Both the position numbers and the translations under genes were made by a program. DNA of 64,000 nt from NCBI GenBank assembly GCA_030156945.1, contig JASGLT010000003.1:88775-152774 (forward strand). The letters run 5' to 3'. Every line of letters begins with the position of its first letter. Within the stretch, counting starts at the first letter, position 1. A model generated the notes under the pieces. The model ran no database searches and was not told the DNA's origin. It saw only the letters and a list, made by a program, of their open reading frames with translations. Positions 18,567 through 27,577 of the stretch are shown piece by piece. Source of the DNA: Thermococcaceae archaeon. Lineage in GTDB: Archaea > Methanobacteriota_B > Thermococci > Thermococcales > Thermococcaceae.

Positions 18567-18815
18567 ATGGAAACCAAAAGGTGTCCCATGTGCGGTGGAA
18601 CGATGATAAAAGGCAAAAACTACCAATCCGGATACGCTCGATACTTCTGGGAGGCGCCCTGGAAGCACGGCCTTAGAGATGCCATAAAAGGCCCTACTCA
18701 CGCATATCCTTGGCTCTGCCTTGATTGTGGGGCCGTGATTCCCTACGTGGATGAAAAGGAGCTCCAGAAAATACGAGAGGAATATGAGAGAGTTAAAATG
18801 GAGGGGAGGCTTTGA
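18567..18815 (+). CDS. Small zinc-ribbon protein
   Basis: The 82-residue protein has two CxxC knuckles: CPMCGG near residue 6 and CLDCG near residue 50, followed by an acidic helical tail. It has no further recognisable domain. ATG 18567 follows GGTGGTGACC, and a TATA-like TTTATAG lies at about 18547. The stop overlaps the TTG start of the Dph6-like gene (CTTTGAGG), so the two are translated together. Confidence 0.75.
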   Translation: METKRCPMCGGTMIKGKNYQSGYARYFWEAPWKHGLRDAIKGPTHAYPWLCLDCGAVIPYVDEKELQKIREEYERVKMEGRL

Positions 18816-19453
18816 GGGGAATCGCGTTCTTCTCGGGCGGCAAGGACGGGCTTTATGCCCTCTACCTCGCAGAGAGAAAAGGAGTAGACGTGCCCTACCT
18901 CCTTACGCTAAAAACCACGATAGGTCTCTCGCCTCACTGGGAGAACTTTGAAGCGCTGAAGACGCTGGCTGATGTCATGGGAAAGGAGATGCTCACTTTT
19001 GACATGAAGGAGGGAAGCGACGCTCTGGCGGAGTTCATAGGGTCACTCGGCGTGGACTATCTCATAGCTGGCGACGTTTACCTCGAAGACCACCTGAGGT
19101 GGGTAAAGCTCCTTGCCGAGAAAGCGGGCGTAAAACCGCTCGAACCCCTCTGGGGGAGGGACACGAGAGAACTTGCTGAGGAGATGCTCAATGAGGGATT
19201 TAAGTGGGCCATAATAGCGGTGAACAAAGAAAAGCTCGGGAAGGGGTGGTTAGGCTACATCTTCCGCTCGGTTGCGGATTTGGAGAAGTTCCTGGAAGCG
19301 AACCCCAGTGTTGACCCCGTCGGGGAAGCAGGGGAGTTTCACACTGCCCTTTTGGAATCCCCACTCTTTAATGGGGGATTCGACATCGAAGTAAAGTCGG
19401 TTGAGGAGAGCGAGAGGTACCTGTGGGCGAGGTTTGGGTTGAGAAAGACATAA
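18812..19453 (+). CDS. dph6: Dph6-like ATP-pyrophosphatase (diphthine-ammonia ligase family)
   Basis: The 213-residue protein begins with the PP-loop FFSGGKDGLYAL (residues 6-17) and carries the family C-terminal motif VDPVGEAGEFHTALLESPLF. Members amidate diphthine on elongation factor 2 with ATP and ammonia. The window also contains deoxyhypusine synthase, but not other diphthamide genes, so the role rests on family membership. The start is TTG 18812, overlapping the previous stop by 4 bases. Confidence 0.8.
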   Translation: MRGIAFFSGGKDGLYALYLAERKGVDVPYLLTLKTTIGLSPHWENFEALKTLADVMGKEMLTFDMKEGSDALAEFIGSLGVDYLIAGDVYLEDHLRWVKLLAEKAGVKPLEPLWGRDTRELAEEMLNEGFKWAIIAVNKEKLGKGWLGYIFRSVADLEKFLEANPSVDPVGEAGEFHTALLESPLFNGGFDIEVKSVEESERYLWARFGLRKT

Positions 19454-19462
19454 TAACGTTAT
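19453..19462 (+). promoter_or_regulatory. 10-bp palindrome before vapBC
   Basis: ATAACGTTAT is a perfect palindrome about 30-40 bases upstream of the antitoxin start and partly overlaps the end of the preceding gene. Antitoxins commonly autorepress at such sites. It is short, so chance is possible. Confidence 0.35.
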
Positions 19463-19490
19463 AGGTGTTAGGAGTATTGAGGTGAGGATT

Positions 19491-19724
19491 ATGGGGACGT
19501 CCGAGATCGTCATACGGCTCAAGGTGCCTCCCGAGTGGGAGGGGATGTCCGAGGCCATTAAGGAAAAGGTGATCCTTGAGGTCTCCCAGGAGATACAGCG
19601 GAGGATTGAGGAGGCAAGAAAGTTTGAGGAGATCCTGAAAAAAGCTCAACCAGATGAGGAAGGACTCAAAAAGCTCGAAGAGGAGATAAAAGAGTCAATA
19701 GCCCGGAGATACGGGGCGGTGTGA
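19491..19724 (+). CDS. vapB: VapB-type antitoxin
   Basis: The 77-residue protein (MGTSEIVIRLKVPPEWEGM...) has a short beta-strand-like N-terminus that could form a ribbon-helix-helix arm, followed by a long charged helix rich in Glu and Lys. The gene directly abuts the PIN-domain gene, the usual antitoxin-toxin order. ATG 19491 is preferred because GAGGTGAGG precedes it; a GTG at 19482 in frame lies inside that ribosome binding site. Confidence 0.7.
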   Translation: MGTSEIVIRLKVPPEWEGMSEAIKEKVILEVSQEIQRRIEEARKFEEILKKAQPDEEGLKKLEEEIKESIARRYGAV

Positions 19725-20162
19725 ATGGAGCTTGTGCTCGATTTCAAAGTCATCTTCTCGGCACTCTACGGAAGGGACGTTGCCTATAGGATTTTTATGG
19801 AGAACCACGTCCTTGAGAAGTTCCGATTCTTGATTCCAGCCTATTTATGGGAAGAGCTTGACTCCAAGCGCGAAAGAATATCTAGGCTCACGCATTTGAG
19901 TGAAGACGAAGTTGCCTACGTGCTTTCGATTATACGGAGACATATTGTTGTAATTCCTGAAAACATAGTCCTTCAGGGAGTGGAAAAGGCCAGGGAAATT
20001 TGTCCTTATCCAAAAGACATCCCATATGTAGCCCTCACTCTGGCACTCAACGTCCCGCTTCTCACGGGAGACAAGAAGCTTGCGGAATCTGTTGGCGGAT
20101 ATATCAAGGTTTACACTCCCAGAGAAGTTTTGGACTTCCTTGAAGGCAGGTCTGAGGTATGA
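19725..20162 (+). CDS. vapC: PIN-domain toxin (VapC-like)
   Basis: The 145-residue PIN domain has an acidic residue near the N-terminus (LVLDFKVIFSALYG, with F in place of the usual T/S-N pair), a central acidic region, and DIPYVALTLALNVPLLTGDKKL, the typical third and fourth acidic positions. VapC toxins are Mg-dependent RNases. Compared with the classical DTNV start, DFKV is unusual. It starts on the base after the antitoxin stop and its own stop overlaps the ATG of cobZ, so the toxin pair is built into the cob operon. Confidence 0.78.
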   Translation: MELVLDFKVIFSALYGRDVAYRIFMENHVLEKFRFLIPAYLWEELDSKRERISRLTHLSEDEVAYVLSIIRRHIVVIPENIVLQGVEKAREICPYPKDIPYVALTLALNVPLLTGDKKLAESVGGYIKVYTPREVLDFLEGRSEV

Positions 20163-20572
20163 ACGCCCAGGAACTCCTTCAAAGGCTCGAATCGAAAGGA
20201 ATAACCCTTGAAAAGATGCTCGACACAGCCATGGAGCTCTACATCGGAGAGGAAAAAGAAGCCGTCAGAGAAAAGCTCATAGGTTTGATGCTCCGTTACT
20301 TAAACGACATCAACGTCCAGGCCCTTTTGATGGCGGCTTTACTGCTTGAGGAGGGCTTTAAAGTAGAAGGCGACCCCGTGAACCTCGTGGCTGATGAGCT
20401 CATCGGGATAAACCTAGCGGAGTACATCGGCGGAAAGATGGCGCTCTTCAACTTCTTCTACTACGACACGAGGAAGCCCGGAATTCTGGCGGAACTTCCA
20501 CCGTTCCTTGATGACGCCATCGGGGGGTTTATAGCTGGGTGCATGACAAAGCTGTTCGAGGGAGAATTATGA
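20159..20572 (+). CDS. cobZ: CobZ-type alpha-ribazole-phosphate phosphatase (PgpA fold)
   Basis: The 137-residue protein resembles phosphatidylglycerophosphatase A and archaeal Cob[27 protein letters not shown] and [17 protein letters not shown]. The position, overlapping cobS by ATGA, supports the cobalamin role (dephosphorylation of alpha-ribazole phosphate or of adenosylcobalamin phosphate). The archaeal enzyme replaces bacterial CobC. Confidence 0.85.
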   Translation: MNAQELLQRLESKGITLEKMLDTAMELYIGEEKEAVREKLIGLMLRYLNDINVQALLMAALLLEEGFKVEGDPVNLVADELIGINLAEYIGGKMALFNFFYYDTRKPGILAELPPFLDDAIGGFIAGCMTKLFEGEL

Positions 20573-21264
20573 GGAACATCCTGTCCTTTCTCACGAGAAT
20601 CCCGGTCAAAGGGGATTTTGAAAGGGCCCGAAACGAACTGTGGGCATTTCCACTCGTGGCACTGATTAGCTCGGCCCTTCCAACTCTCATCTTATACCTC
20701 AACCTCCGCCTCGCCAATTTACTAGCTCTTCTGGCGCTCTACTGGGTGATAGGCCTCCTCCACCTTGATGGTTTAGCGGACTGGGCCGACGGGATAATGG
20801 TCAAAGGCGATAGGGAAAGGAAAATTGAGGTTATGAAGGACGTGAACACTGGCATAGCGGGGCTTTTTGCCGTCGTTATGGTTCTTCTCATTCAAGTTTA
20901 CTCGCTCCAGCTCCTCCCGTTCTACGCGCTCTTTCTGGCGGAGCTGAATTCCAAATACGCCATGTTGCTGGCTCTAGCAACTAAACGGCCCCTCGGAAAA
21001 GGATTGGGTGCGTACTTCATGGAGGGGATGAACGGAAGACAGCTGGCACTTGGAACTATTCTCTATGTTTTGCTGGGCCTCTCTGTTGTCCTATTTGAGC
21101 CAGAAGCTTTAGTTGGGAGCCTTGGGCTCCTCTTTGGGGCCTACGTCGTTAGACTCTCGCTGAAGGACTTTGGGAGTTTGAACGGGGACTGCATTGGCGC
21201 GGTGGCGGAGATAACGCGGGCAGGGACGCTCTTGATTATGGCTTTAGTGTGGTGGTACGGGTGA
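20569..21264 (+). CDS. cobS: Adenosylcobinamide-GDP ribazoletransferase (cobalamin synthase)
   Basis: The 231-residue membrane protein begins [20 protein letters not shown], the family N-terminus. It contains [27 protein letters not shown], the conserved acidic metal-binding motif (positions about 20760-20840). It couples AdoCbi-GDP with alpha-ribazole or its phosphate. The start ATG 20569 overlaps the cobZ stop (ATGA); an in-frame ATG at 20539 lies inside cobZ and is not needed. Confidence 0.92.
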   Translation: MRNILSFLTRIPVKGDFERARNELWAFPLVALISSALPTLILYLNLRLANLLALLALYWVIGLLHLDGLADWADGIMVKGDRERKIEVMKDVNTGIAGLFAVVMVLLIQVYSLQLLPFYALFLAELNSKYAMLLALATKRPLGKGLGAYFMEGMNGRQLALGTILYVLLGLSVVLFEPEALVGSLGLLFGAYVVRLSLKDFGSLNGDCIGAVAEITRAGTLLIMALVWWYG

Positions 21265-21315
21265 GTTGTGCGATGGGTTTAAATTCGCGGAAGACAAAGA
21301 AGGAATGGTGAGAGC

Positions 21316-21501
21316 ATGGAGAACGTTGAAAAGGTGCTGGCCGAGCTTCCTCCCGCGGCGAGAAAGGAGCTTCTCGATTACGCCGAGTTCCCCAGGGAGA
21401 AATACAAAAAGAAGGGCAGAGGGTTTACCTTCTCCTGGGAGGGAAAGCTGAAGGACGTTAAAATGAGCTCCTTAGAGCTCCAGCGCAGGGCACTGGAGTG
21501 A
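21316..21501 (+). CDS. DUF2281-type antitoxin
   Basis: The 61-residue protein (MENVEKVLAELPPAARKELL ... FSWEGKL ... SSLELQRRALE) fits the DUF2281 antitoxin family, usually paired with a PIN toxin. A TATA-like GTTTAAATT lies at about 21281. The downstream toxin is only a stub (21509-21538), so this antitoxin appears to be a survivor of a broken pair. Confidence 0.7.
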   Translation: MENVEKVLAELPPAARKELLDYAEFPREKYKKKGRGFTFSWEGKLKDVKMSSLELQRRALE

Positions 21502-21508
21502 AGGAAGG

Positions 21509-21538
21509 ATGTATCTGATTGACACGAACGTCTTCTAA
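21509..21538 (+). pseudogene. Stub of a VapC PIN toxin (nine codons, then TAA)
   Basis: ATG at 21509, preceded by GTGAAGGAAGG, encodes MYLIDTNVF and then TAA at 21536-21538. MYLIDTNVF is the classical N-terminus of VapC, including the first catalytic aspartate. Nothing PIN-like follows before cobY, so the rest of the toxin is deleted. The position right after a DUF2281 antitoxin supports the reading. Confidence 0.7.
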
Positions 21539-21576
21539 GGACCCATGAACAAACAAGAAAACGCACTTTTGAGCTT

Positions 21577-22143
21577 ATGGTGATGGGCTTGATAATCATC
21601 CTCTCGGGAGGCAAGTCCACACGCATGGGGAGGGAAAAGCCCGTTCTTAAAATAGCTGGCAGGGAGATGCTCCTCTGGGTTTACGGAGCGGCTTTTCGCG
21701 TTGATGATGTCCTCGTGGCCCTCTCAAAAAACACGCCGAAAACGAAGGAACTTTGCATCAAGGAGAGAATTCCCTTCGTTGAGACACCCGGTAAGGGGTA
21801 CGTTGAGGACGTTCAGTGGCTTTTGGACGAGTTCGGACCTTTCATAAGCTCCTCCGCGGATATTCCCTTCGTAAAGCCGAGCGATTTCTATGCCGTTAAA
21901 AAGGCCTTCAACGGAAAAACGAGCCTGACCGGAGTTTTGCCTTTACAGAAGGTCCCAAAAGACCTTAAGCCACTCGTTTATCGGGGCTACGCAATAGTGG
22001 GTCTCAACGCGGTTGGCTTCGAGGGGGAGGGGTTCTTTGAGCTTGATAACCCGCTTTTGGCCCTGAACGTGAACACGCCGGAGGATTTAAAGCTCGCGGA
22101 GAGGATAGCAAAGATGGTGGGAAGATGGACTCAAGAGAAATAA
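21577..22143 (+). CDS. cobY: Adenosylcobinamide-phosphate guanylyltransferase
   Basis: This nucleotidyltransferase of about 188 residues has the N-terminal signature LSGGKSTRMGREKPVLKIAG and the acidic metal site SSSADIPFVKPSDF. Archaeal CobY (non-orthologous to CobU) transfers GMP to cobinamide phosphate. The start is ambiguous: ATG 21577, ATG 21583 or TTG 21589 all precede the signature, and GGTGATGGGC favours a late start. The end overlaps the next gene by 19 bases. Confidence 0.85.
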   Translation: MVMGLIIILSGGKSTRMGREKPVLKIAGREMLLWVYGAAFRVDDVLVALSKNTPKTKELCIKERIPFVETPGKGYVEDVQWLLDEFGPFISSSADIPFVKPSDFYAVKKAFNGKTSLTGVLPLQKVPKDLKPLVYRGYAIVGLNAVGFEGEGFFELDNPLLALNVNTPEDLKLAERIAKMVGRWTQEK

Positions 22144-22337
22144 AAGAGGCATTGGTCTTCGTAGGCTTCCTTTTCATCGCGGGCCTTCTCTTCCTTGGCC
22201 TCATTCTGGTCGCGCTGGTATTCATAGCCCTGGCTGTGGTTCTATTCCTTGGATTCTACGCCTACATTAGGATTAAGCTCTGGAGGCTCAAGAGGCATCC
22301 ACCCAAGATATTGGAAGGGCCGGAGGACTATTTTTAA
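22125..22337 (+). CDS. Small membrane protein, function unknown
   Basis: The 70-residue protein has about 45 consecutive mostly hydrophobic residues (around 10-55), enough for two membrane passes, followed by a basic cytosolic tail (IKLWRLKRHPPKIL). The start overlaps cobY. No family is recognised; the genomic link to the cob genes is positional only. Confidence 0.6.
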   Translation: MDSREIKEALVFVGFLFIAGLLFLGLILVALVFIALAVVLFLGFYAYIRIKLWRLKRHPPKILEGPEDYF

Positions 22338-22387
22338 AGAAGAGAGAAAGATTTTTAACCCAAGGCGTTTAGAAATTTTGAGCGAAA

Positions 22388-23002
22388 ATGGAGGGTGCAA
22401 CAGTAGCCCTTATCATCCTAAATCTGCTCATCGGCGGGATTATAGCTGCGATGTATCGAGTGGGGAAAAGACGAGAGAACGAGTATCCGGGGCTCAAAAA
22501 GTACTTGACCAGAATTAGTGTAATTCTCGCAGGATTCTTGGCGGTCTTAGATTTAGCCTACTACTTAAACAGCAGGGTTATGGCGTTGATATCGTTTGTT
22601 CTCTTTTTAAGTCTGGTCCCTATTTCGCACAAAGACGAAGACAATTTGCTCCGCAGAAGATTCGAAGTAGAGTCCAAAAAACCTTGCGAGACGATAACAG
22701 TGAAGGCTCTGCTCTTGTCCAAGGACTACTCCTGCCTCATTGAGCTGGCCAGAAGGACCTCGGTAAGCTTTGCAATAACTGTGTACTACCTTTTGACGGT
22801 AGCTATTCTTGTACCCGTATTCAGCGGTATCCTCTTCATTTTCTTCTGGTTTGAAGGGGTTATTTATTTCATCTCCCTCTTAGAGGTGGTCGGGTATTCC
22901 CTCATAATCGCGGCAGTTGCCCTAGCACCCACCGCGTACTTACTGAAGAGAAACCTCCTCAAGGTGAGAGTTCGGGAGCTGTCAGAGTCCAAGCTCACTT
23001 AG
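22388..23002 (+). CDS. Multi-pass membrane protein, function unknown
   Basis: The 204-residue protein has about five hydrophobic segments (N-terminal helix, two around residues 40-80, two in 120-190) and a charged central loop with [18 protein letters not shown]-like GATTTTTAAC lies just upstream (22350-22359). The 3' end overlaps the convergent cobQ by 21 bases. No recognised domain. Confidence 0.65.
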   Translation: MEGATVALIILNLLIGGIIAAMYRVGKRRENEYPGLKKYLTRISVILAGFLAVLDLAYYLNSRVMALISFVLFLSLVPISHKDEDNLLRRRFEVESKKPCETITVKALLLSKDYSCLIELARRTSVSFAITVYYLLTVAILVPVFSGILFIFFWFEGVIYFISLLEVVGYSLIIAAVALAPTAYLLKRNLLKVRVRELSESKLT

Positions 23003-24433
23003 AATTCTCCCGACATCAACGCTATCCCTCACAACCCGGGCAAACCTCTCTATCTCCTCCTCGATGCTCCAGCTTTCCATTTTCACGGGCTCAAGGCCCT
23101 TCTCAGCCCTCAGCATGTTCAGCAACTTCTCCGTGAAGGTGAAGTTGTGAAAGATGCCGTGGAGGTAGGTGCCGAAGGCCCTCTCGCCTATCGCTCCCTC
23201 AGGCTCGAAGGCTTTGGCCCCGTTTATTGAGGTTATTACCGAGAAGGGCTTTTCAGACGTTGAGCGCCCCATTCTTATCTCGTACCCCTCAACGATCATC
23301 CCCCTCGCAGGTTCCCAAAGCACCTCGGCATTCAGGTGGTTTGTTCTCTTCTGCCTCTTGAAGACCGTTTTGGCCGGCAGGAGGCCGATGCCCTTAACTC
23401 TGCCCCTCTTCGACTCGACATCATCGATTATCTCCTTCCCAAGCATCTGGAAGCCGCCGCATATACCAACGACGAAAGAACCTTCGCGGTGAGCCTCGAT
23501 TATCGCATCTTCAATCCCGTTCTCCCTCATCCAGAGCAAGTCCCCAACCGTGTTCTTGCTTCCCGGGATTATTATGAGGTCGCCCTTTATTTCCTCGGCC
23601 CTGGTCACATAATCCACGCCGTTCGCCCAGTGGAGCGGTTCAAAGTCCGTGAAGTTGCTTATGTGAGGGAGCTTGATTATCTGGATGTGAAGGTCGCCCT
23701 TAACCTTAGGGAACTCGGCGAGCGAGTCCTCTTCCGGAAGGCGGTGCTCAACGTAGGGAACAACGCCGAGAACTGGCTTCCCGTAGCGCTTTTCGAGGAA
23801 CTCGAAGCCCGGCTTCAGGAGGGAAGGGTCACCCCTGAACTTGTTGAAGACGAAGCCCATAACGAGCTCCCGCTCCTCCTCGCTCAGGAGCTCCATAGTT
23901 CCAACTATCTGGGCGAAGCTCCCGCCCCTGTCTATGTCCGCCACTAAGATGACGGGGGCGTTAACAGCTTTTGCCACGCGCATGTTGGCTATGTCGTAGT
24001 CCTTTAGGTTTATCTCGACAGGGGATCCAGCGCCCTCGATTATAACAAGGTCGTGTTTCTCCATAAGCTCTTTCAAGACCGCGACGGCCTTTTCAAAGAG
24101 CTCGGCCTTCTTCGAGAGCATGTAATCCCTTGCTGAGACGCTCCCTATCGGCTTGCCCATGAAAACGACCTGGCTTTTCATGTTGCCCTCCGGCTTGAGG
24201 AGTATCGGGTTGAACTTCACGCTCGGCTTTTTTCTGCAGGCGAGGGCCTGAAGGTACTGGGCTCTGCTTATCTCTCCCCCTTCGATGCTTGGGGCGGAGT
24301 TTAGGCTCATGTTCTGGCTCTTGAAGGGAACCACATCGTAACCGCGGTTCGTGAATATTCTGCAGAGGGCCGCAACGAGGAGGGACTTTCCGGCCCCAGA
24401 CATAGTCCCCTGAACCATCAGTGCCTTCCCCAT
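22982..24433 (-). CDS. cobQ: Cobyric acid synthase (CobQ/CbiP)
   Basis: The 483-residue enzyme has the DTBS-like ATP-binding start [37 protein letters not shown] and [19 protein letters not shown], then a glutamine amidotransferase domain with the catalytic cysteine in [16 protein letters not shown] and His in YLHGIFHN. It amidates adenosylcobyrinic acid diamide at four positions. The start is ATG 24433, behind GGAGGTGTGAAG; a GTG at 24439 lies inside this site. It is only two bases from the radical SAM gene upstream, forming an operon. Confidence 0.93.
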   Translation of the reverse strand: MGKALMVQGTMSGAGKSLLVAALCRIFTNRGYDVVPFKSQNMSLNSAPSIEGGEISRAQYLQALACRKKPSVKFNPILLKPEGNMKSQVVFMGKPIGSVSARDYMLSKKAELFEKAVAVLKELMEKHDLVIIEGAGSPVEINLKDYDIANMRVAKAVNAPVILVADIDRGGSFAQIVGTMELLSEEERELVMGFVFNKFRGDPSLLKPGFEFLEKRYGKPVLGVVPYVEHRLPEEDSLAEFPKVKGDLHIQIIKLPHISNFTDFEPLHWANGVDYVTRAEEIKGDLIIIPGSKNTVGDLLWMRENGIEDAIIEAHREGSFVVGICGGFQMLGKEIIDDVESKRGRVKGIGLLPAKTVFKRQKRTNHLNAEVLWEPARGMIVEGYEIRMGRSTSEKPFSVITSINGAKAFEPEGAIGERAFGTYLHGIFHNFTFTEKLLNMLRAEKGLEPVKMESWSIEEEIERFARVVRDSVDVGRILSELGL

Positions 24434-24435
24434 CT

Positions 24436-25158
24436 TCACACCTCCGGGTAGAGGACTTCGGGAGGCTCAACGCTTTCCTTAACGCGTATCCTATCCGTTT
24501 TCGGCAGAATTTCCCTCACGCGCTCTATGCATTCGTCCACCTTCTCAATGGTAGCCCCTTGAACAAGCGGGTCTATTCTGAGCTTCATTTCTGGATTAAT
24601 GGACGCTATGAAGCGTGCTATTCTCTCTATTTCCTCGCACTCCACGAGGCCGGGCACAAAGACCGTCTCCGCGACAAGCTTCCCTGTCCTCCCATAGCGC
24701 CTGAAGTTCTCGATCACCTTTCCGTTTGAGGCTCCCGTTATTCTGCGGTGGAGTTCCTCGTCGAGGGCCTTTATGCTGAAGGTCGCCCCCTCGGCAAGCT
24801 CCACCATCTCGTCGTCGAGGTTCTCGCCGTTGGTGACGAGCCAGGGTTTTATCCCCTCGCGTCTAAAGGCCCGCATTAGAGCCTTGAGCTCGGGGTCCAA
24901 GGTTGGTTCTCCTCCGCCAAGGAAGGCCGTTGTTACCCTTGCTTTTTTCAGGAGGTCCACGACTTCATTAACGGAGAGGTACCTAACTCTACCTGTCCTC
25001 CACATGTAGTCAAGCCTTCTGCGCGTCTCCAACGGCAAGCAGAGGCTCCAGCGCGTTACCTCCCTCCATACGCAGAAAGAGCAGTTCCAGTTACAGCCGT
25101 CGAATAACACGTAGGCGCTTCCGCCCTTGAACCTGACCGCGTGGTAAACCCTCGTCAT
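24436..25158 (-). CDS. Radical SAM protein in the corrinoid cluster
   Basis: The 240-residue protein has the CxxxCxxC cluster motif in [12 protein letters not shown] (about residues 25-36), the GGE motif in [13 protein letters not shown] and a PflA-like core ([23 protein letters not shown]). It is a compact radical SAM enzyme without a SPASM extension. The start ATG 25158 follows GGGTGTGGGA; the longer frame to 25248 overlaps cobT on the other strand. Placement between cobQ and cobT suggests a corrinoid or lower-ligand role, but family sequence alone would fit a glycyl-radical activase. Confidence 0.75.
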   Translation of the reverse strand: MTRVYHAVRFKGGSAYVLFDGCNWNCSFCVWREVTRWSLCLPLETRRRLDYMWRTGRVRYLSVNEVVDLLKKARVTTAFLGGGEPTLDPELKALMRAFRREGIKPWLVTNGENLDDEMVELAEGATFSIKALDEELHRRITGASNGKVIENFRRYGRTGKLVAETVFVPGLVECEEIERIARFIASINPEMKLRIDPLVQGATIEKVDECIERVREILPKTDRIRVKESVEPPEVLYPEV

Positions 25159-25172
25159 TCCCACACCCAACA

Positions 25173-25180
25173 AGTTTAAA
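25173..25180 (+). promoter_or_regulatory. TATA box for cobT
   Basis: AGTTTAAATT, roughly 25172-25181, lies in the divergent gap between the radical SAM gene and cobT, about 38 bases upstream of the likely GTG start at 25214. Confidence 0.5.
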
Positions 25181-25213
25181 TTGGCTCTGGATAAAAAGTC
25201 CACGGTGGTCGAA

Positions 25214-26221
25214 GTGAAGAGCCTCTTCGTTCTGGTTCTGGGAAACACCGAGGTCAGCCTGATACCTGGAATAAGCGTGGCGGGGGCTACTCCTGAATTG
25301 ACAAAGCTAACTCCACCGGCTGACGCAGAGTACCTCTTCTATGAGAAGCCTAGGATAATAGACGCCATTCCCGTGACACCAGAAGGACACCCGACGCCAG
25401 CTATAATAACCAAGGCCGCGAGGGAGCTTGCGAACTTTTCGATACTCGTGGTCAGGGGCGGGACTTATTTAGCTCCCCTCGTGCCCCACGTTCACATAAG
25501 CTCTGCAGTCGGAAGGGACTTCAGGAGAGAGCCGGCACTCCCAGAATTCGGTGAGATTATCAGAACGGCAAAGCTCCTCGGCGAGGAATTAAACAAAACC
25601 ACGATAGAAGAGCTCGTGATCGGCGAATCAACCCCAGGCGGAACCACAACGGCCCAGGCAGTCCTCTGGGCTATGGGTTACGATGCGAGGACGAGCTCAG
25701 CTTCACCTGAGAACCCCCAGAGCCTCAAGGAGCAGGTGATAGCCGAAGGGTTCAAGAGAGCGGGGATCGAGAGGGGCCAGCTGAAAGACAATCCGCTCGA
25801 AGCGCTCAGGCAGTTTGGAGACCCGATGATGGCGGCCGTCGTAGGCTTAGCTCTCGGCTTCAGGAAAAATATAGTCTTAGCCGGCGGAACGCAAATGCTT
25901 GCAGTGTCAGCCCTTTTGAGGGCCATAGGAGAGGACATGAGCAGGTTCATGATAGCCACGACAAAGTGGGTGGTAAACGACAGGAGCGCGACCCTCATCG
26001 AAACGGCTAAGGAGATAGGAATAATCACCTATGCAGCTGATCTCGACTTCTCGAAGAGTGAGTTCAAAGGATTGAGGGACTACGAGAACGGCTACGTCAA
26101 GGAGGGCGTGGGAGCTGGAGGAGCGACCTGGCTCGCCGTCAAGGCAGGCTTCTCGCCCGAGGAGGTCTCCGCGAAGGTGGGGGAGCTCTACAGAAGGCTT
26201 ATGGAGATGAAATCTCCCTGA
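25214..26221 (+). CDS. cobT: Archaeal CobT-like phosphoribosyltransferase (UPF0284/TIGR00303)
   Basis: The 335-residue protein matches the archaeal CobT-like family: [13 protein letters not shown] loop ([22 protein letters not shown]), [14 protein letters not shown] and [12 protein letters not shown]. It is expected to activate the lower ligand base to alpha-ribotide using nicotinate mononucleotide; activity of this archaeal branch is inferred from context. The GTG at 25214 with GGTGGT four bases upstream is preferred over GTG 25205 and TTG 25181. It overlaps the convergent VapC by 23 bases. Confidence 0.85.
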   Translation: MKSLFVLVLGNTEVSLIPGISVAGATPELTKLTPPADAEYLFYEKPRIIDAIPVTPEGHPTPAIITKAARELANFSILVVRGGTYLAPLVPHVHISSAVGRDFRREPALPEFGEIIRTAKLLGEELNKTTIEELVIGESTPGGTTTAQAVLWAMGYDARTSSASPENPQSLKEQVIAEGFKRAGIERGQLKDNPLEALRQFGDPMMAAVVGLALGFRKNIVLAGGTQMLAVSALLRAIGEDMSRFMIATTKWVVNDRSATLIETAKEIGIITYAADLDFSKSEFKGLRDYENGYVKEGVGAGGATWLAVKAGFSPEEVSAKVGELYRRLMEMKSP

Positions 26222-26660
26222 GAAGCTGATTCTTTATTCCAATTTCTTTTGCCTTTTCATACATCTTTAGATCGTCTGTTATGAGAACGGCCCCACAAGC
26301 CTTTGCACAGGCCAGGAAAAGAACGTCAAAGCCGCTCATCTTTGTCTGAATTCCGAGTTCTATGGCTTCGTCGAGAAGATAAATATCGGAATAAAATCGG
26401 GAGTGCTGGGTCAGAAACTGGAGGGCAGCCTTTGAGAGAGTCTCACTGCTTGAAAGCCTTGAGACGACTGTTGCAACTTCGACAAGCATAATAAGAGGTT
26501 CATGAAGGATTATTTCTCCACGCTCCACTTTACGGAGAAGAGATTCGGCTTTCTTGTGGAGGGCAAGTCTTTGGAGATAGATATCATCCCTCTTCTTTCG
26601 CCTCGGAGGAACAAAACCCTTGACGAAGACGCTGGTGTCCAAGACAGCTTCAATAGTCAT
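26199..26660 (-). CDS. vapC: PIN-domain toxin (VapC-like)
   Basis: This 153-residue PIN domain has the four acidic positions in [12 protein letters not shown] (residue 7), the E in [23 protein letters not shown] and [12 protein letters not shown]. It is a likely Mg-dependent RNase toxin. It overlaps the preceding antitoxin by 11 bases (TATGACTATTGA), a classical coupled pair. Confidence 0.85.
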   Translation of the reverse strand: MTIEAVLDTSVFVKGFVPPRRKKRDDIYLQRLALHKKAESLLRKVERGEIILHEPLIMLVEVATVVSRLSSSETLSKAALQFLTQHSRFYSDIYLLDEAIELGIQTKMSGFDVLFLACAKACGAVLITDDLKMYEKAKEIGIKNQLLREISSP

Positions 26661-26850
26661 AGTCTTTCTCCCTTATTTTCCTTATTATCTCTGTAATGTC
26701 TTCAACGTCCTCGTCGTAGCTGGTGAGGGTCTCAGCTAAGCGTTTAATCTCGTCAAGGGTGATCCGTTTCATTCCAAGTTTTTTGAACTTCACTTCAAGC
26801 ATTAGATCCTGCACATCAAGGAAAATCCTCCCGATTTTTGCTTCTTCCAT
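26650..26850 (-). CDS. vapB: VapB-type antitoxin
   Basis: The 66-residue charged helical protein ends in DYDY. It has no strong DNA-binding motif visible, but gene order, size and overlap with a VapC gene define it as the antitoxin. ATG 26848-26850. Confidence 0.7.
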   Translation of the reverse strand: MEEAKIGRIFLDVQDLMLEVKFKKLGMKRITLDEIKRLAETLTSYDEDVEDITEIIRKIREKDYDY

Positions 26851-26884
26851 TTTCCCACCGGTACGAATTTTGATGAACGTGTAT

Positions 26885-27475
26885 TTAACCCTTTCTCGAT
26901 GACTCCCACTTCCTCAGACTCTCCTCCAGCGCCTCTCTAACTGCCCGGCCGATGTTTATTCCGAGCTCCGTTGCAGTTCCAGCCCATTCTTGTTCTCCCT
27001 CGAAGGCGAAAACTCCTATCCCATCGCTCGTCGTTCCCGTCGCGTTGTAGCCGAGCTTCAGCAGGGTGTAGGTCTTCGCTTCAGTTGCAGTCATTATCGC
27101 GTTGGCCATAGCACCTACCGTCAGGCCGTCCTCGATTATAACTGCTATGTTTATTGTCCCTGGCTTCCAAGGAGGCGGCACTTCGCCGGCTATTGCCGGA
27201 TTAGTAACTCCCGCCGTCACGTAGGCTGTAACGCTTCCGCTCCTTGAAACTGCCAGAACTTTCCCGATGTTAGCCGCCGTCATGAAGCCGACGAAGTCTT
27301 TTAGACCGTTTTCCTGTTCGAACTTCAGGCAGTCGGTTTTATAGTCGCCCGAATAGTTCTTGGGAACCATCATGAAGAAGAAGCCGGTTGTCCTAAAGAG
27401 ACCCCCGTTGTGAGGTGCGTTGCTGAGTGCGAGCATTGGCTCTCTGAATGGGGTTATGAGATGGGTGAACCTCAT
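26885..27475 (-). CDS. cbiZ: Adenosylcobinamide amidohydrolase
   Basis: The 196-residue enzyme removes the aminopropanol chain from adenosylcobinamide to give adenosylcobyric acid, the archaeal salvage route. Family features are the middle FMTAANIGKVLAVS, AYVTAGVTNPAIAGE, INIAVIIEDGLTVGAMANAIMTATEAK and GTTSDGIGVFAF. The start is ATG 27475; a TATA-like GGTTATATT lies about 30 bases upstream, so the mRNA is nearly leaderless. The frame remains open much further upstream (to 28114), but that part is antisense to moaB and is rejected. Confidence 0.88.
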   Translation of the reverse strand: MRFTHLITPFREPMLALSNAPHNGGLFRTTGFFFMMVPKNYSGDYKTDCLKFEQENGLKDFVGFMTAANIGKVLAVSRSGSVTAYVTAGVTNPAIAGEVPPPWKPGTINIAVIIEDGLTVGAMANAIMTATEAKTYTLLKLGYNATGTTSDGIGVFAFEGEQEWAGTATELGINIGRAVREALEESLRKWESSRKG

Positions 27476-27577
27476 GGATGTTCCTTTCGAGAGCCCCAAT
27501 ATAACCCTTGCTGTGTTAAGCAGTACTGTTTTCTGAAAGGTTATTAAGACCAAAGAGCAGTTTAACTGGGTGGTATC

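Noticed and set aside
22185..22430. Additional overlapping frames between cobY and the membrane protein at 22388
   Set aside because: They lack start signals and conserved sequence; the 70-residue membrane protein explains the interval.
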